From positions 1 through 6,693 of the forward strand of contig CAIOHM010000233.1 of assembly GCA_903858055.1 (NCBI GenBank): a stretch of DNA of 6,693 nt, written 5' to 3'. Source of the DNA: an uncultured delta proteobacterium. Its GTDB lineage: Bacteria > Myxococcota_A > Polyangia > Polyangiales > Polyangiaceae. A program made the translations under genes and the position numbers. Of this stretch, positions 5,590 through 6,693 are shown piece by piece (position 1 is the stretch's first letter; each line of letters opens with the position of its first letter). The notes beneath the pieces were generated by a model. That model searched no databases and was not told the origin of the DNA. It saw only the letters and a list, made by a program, of their open reading frames with translations.

Positions 5590-6693
5590 GTGAAACAGTC
5601 GCACAAGACGCTTCTCATCTGGATTCTCATCTTCGTCATGTTCTTGGGCGTCTGGCACGTGCTGTACCCCCAGGAGCGCACGCAGCCGGTCGCCTTCAGC
5701 GAGTTCGTCGCGCAGGTGCAGGCTGGCCAAGTGGAAGACGTCCACATTCGCGACCGCGAGTACGTCTTCCGCTTGAAGGCGGCCGACGGCGTACGCCCCG
5801 TCGAGAAGGAGACGATCGGCCCGCGTGCCGACGACGCGCTCCTCGCGCGCCTCAAGCCCGAGAACAAAGACATCGCTGCGCCGCGCATCACGTTCGAGCG
5901 CGACGAGCCCCAAAACACCTGGGGCGGCGCGATGCTGAGCGTCCTGCCGATGGTCTTCCTGATCGTCATCTTCTTCCTCTTCATGCGACAAATGCAGTCG
6001 GGGAGCGGCAAGGCCATGAGCTTCGGCAAGGCCAAAGTCCGCATGCTCGGCGAGAGCCAGAACCGCGTGACCTTCGCGGACGTGGCCGGCGTCGACGAGG
6101 CCAAGGACGAAGTCGAGGAGATCATTGCATTCCTCAAGGACCCGAAGAAGTTTCAGCGCCTCGGTGGCCGCATCCCGCGCGGTGTGCTCCTCATCGGACC
6201 GCCCGGCACCGGCAAGACTCTCCTCGCCCGCGCGATCGCGGGTGAAGCCGGCGTGCCGTTCTTCAGCATCTCGGGCTCGGACTTCGTCGAGATGTTCGTC
6301 GGTGTCGGCGCGAGCCGCGTCCGCGACCTCTTCGAGCAGGGCAAGAAGCATGCACCCTGCATCATCTTCATCGACGAGATCGACGCGGTCGGTCGTCACC
6401 GTGGCGCGGGCCTCGGCGGCGGTCACGACGAGCGCGAGCAAACGCTGAACCAGCTCCTCGTCGAGATGGACGGCTTCGAGCCGAACGACGGCGTCATCAT
6501 CATCGCCGCCACCAACCGCCCCGACGTGCTCGACCCCGCCATCCTGCGCCCGGGCCGCTTCGATCGTCACGTGACCGTCGGCCGCCCAACGCAGAAAGGA
6601 CGCGTCGAAATCTTTCAAGTGCATGTCCGCGACGTGCCGCTGGCGGAGGACGTCGATCTGAATGTACTGGCTTCGGGAACGATTGGCCTGACC
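5590..6693 (+). CDS. ftsH: ATP-dependent zinc metalloprotease FtsH (3' end outside window)
   Basis: FtsH is a hexameric inner-membrane AAA+ protease that extracts and degrades misfolded membrane proteins and selected regulators. Here 368 residues are visible, in frame to the last base. The first membrane helix is about 7-26, the periplasmic FtsH_ext domain about 28-114 (FSEFVAQVQAGQVEDV pattern), and the second helix about 115-132. The AAA domain shows VTFADVAGVDEAK, Walker A GPPGTGKT at 203-210, pore loop MFVGVG at 235-240, Walker B IIFIDEID at 258-265 and the second region of homology at 308-326 with likely arginine fingers R323 and R326. All are intact. The HEXXH zinc site and the rest of the protease domain lie beyond the right edge. 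The GTG start is supported by GAGG six bases upstream and an in-frame stop at 5551. It follows tilS, a conserved order; the hpt gene that often sits between them is absent. Confidence 0.98.
   Translation, partial: MKQSHKTLLIWILIFVMFLGVWHVLYPQERTQPVAFSEFVAQVQAGQVEDVHIRDREYVFRLKAADGVRPVEKETIGPRADDALLARLKPENKDIAAPRITFERDEPQNTWGGAMLSVLPMVFLIVIFFLFMRQMQSGSGKAMSFGKAKVRMLGESQNRVTFADVAGVDEAKDEVEEIIAFLKDPKKFQRLGGRIPRGVLLIGPPGTGKTLLARAIAGEAGVPFFSISGSDFVEMFVGVGASRVRDLFEQGKKHAPCIIFIDEIDAVGRHRGAGLGGGHDEREQTLNQLLVEMDGFEPNDGVIIIAATNRPDVLDPAILRPGRFDRHVTVGRPTQKGRVEIFQVHVRDVPLAEDVDLNVLASGTIGLT

Noticed and set aside
5514..6624. Open frames overlapping ftsH on both strands (5514-6245 plus, 5584-6624 minus)
   Set aside because: They cover the highly conserved FtsH motifs in another frame and show no family features of their own.

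Overview
The window is very GC-rich (roughly 70%) and packed with co-directional genes, all on the + strand. The organism is probably a myxobacterium-type Myxococcota (Polyangia-like). The basis is a membrane Ser/Thr kinase with a C-terminal PEGA-like domain, a lineage-style Cys-rich lipoprotein, frequent GTG starts and strong G/C at third codon positions. The taxon is an inference from style, not from any marker search.

Layout. Bases 1-1578 hold the 3' part of a Ser/Thr protein kinase gene: the end of the kinase domain, a long disordered linker, one membrane helix, a Pro/Ala-rich stretch and a PEGA-like domain. Its stop overlaps (ATGA) the start of a 520-aa lipoprotein (1575-3137) that looks like a seven-bladed beta-propeller. 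That gene's stop overlaps (GTGA) an RlmD/TrmA-family 5-methyluridine RNA methyltransferase (3134-4453). A second GTGA overlap leads into a 64-aa Cys-rich protein (4450-4644), probably metal-binding. Seven bases later comes a short tRNA-Ile lysidine synthetase, tilS (4652-5428). After a 161-bp gap, ftsH starts at a GTG (5590) and runs off the right edge before its protease domain.

How they fit together. The first five genes form one tightly coupled, probably co-transcribed block joining a membrane signalling kinase and a surface lipoprotein to RNA-modification enzymes. tilS followed by ftsH is a widely conserved bacterial arrangement; here ftsH has its own good ribosome binding site and perhaps its own promoter. 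I see no mobile element, CRISPR array, tRNA, rRNA or defence system. The most novel-looking parts are the small Cys-rich protein, the kinase-lipoprotein pair and the truncated TilS with an acidic tail. Nothing here clearly amounts to a new multi-gene system.
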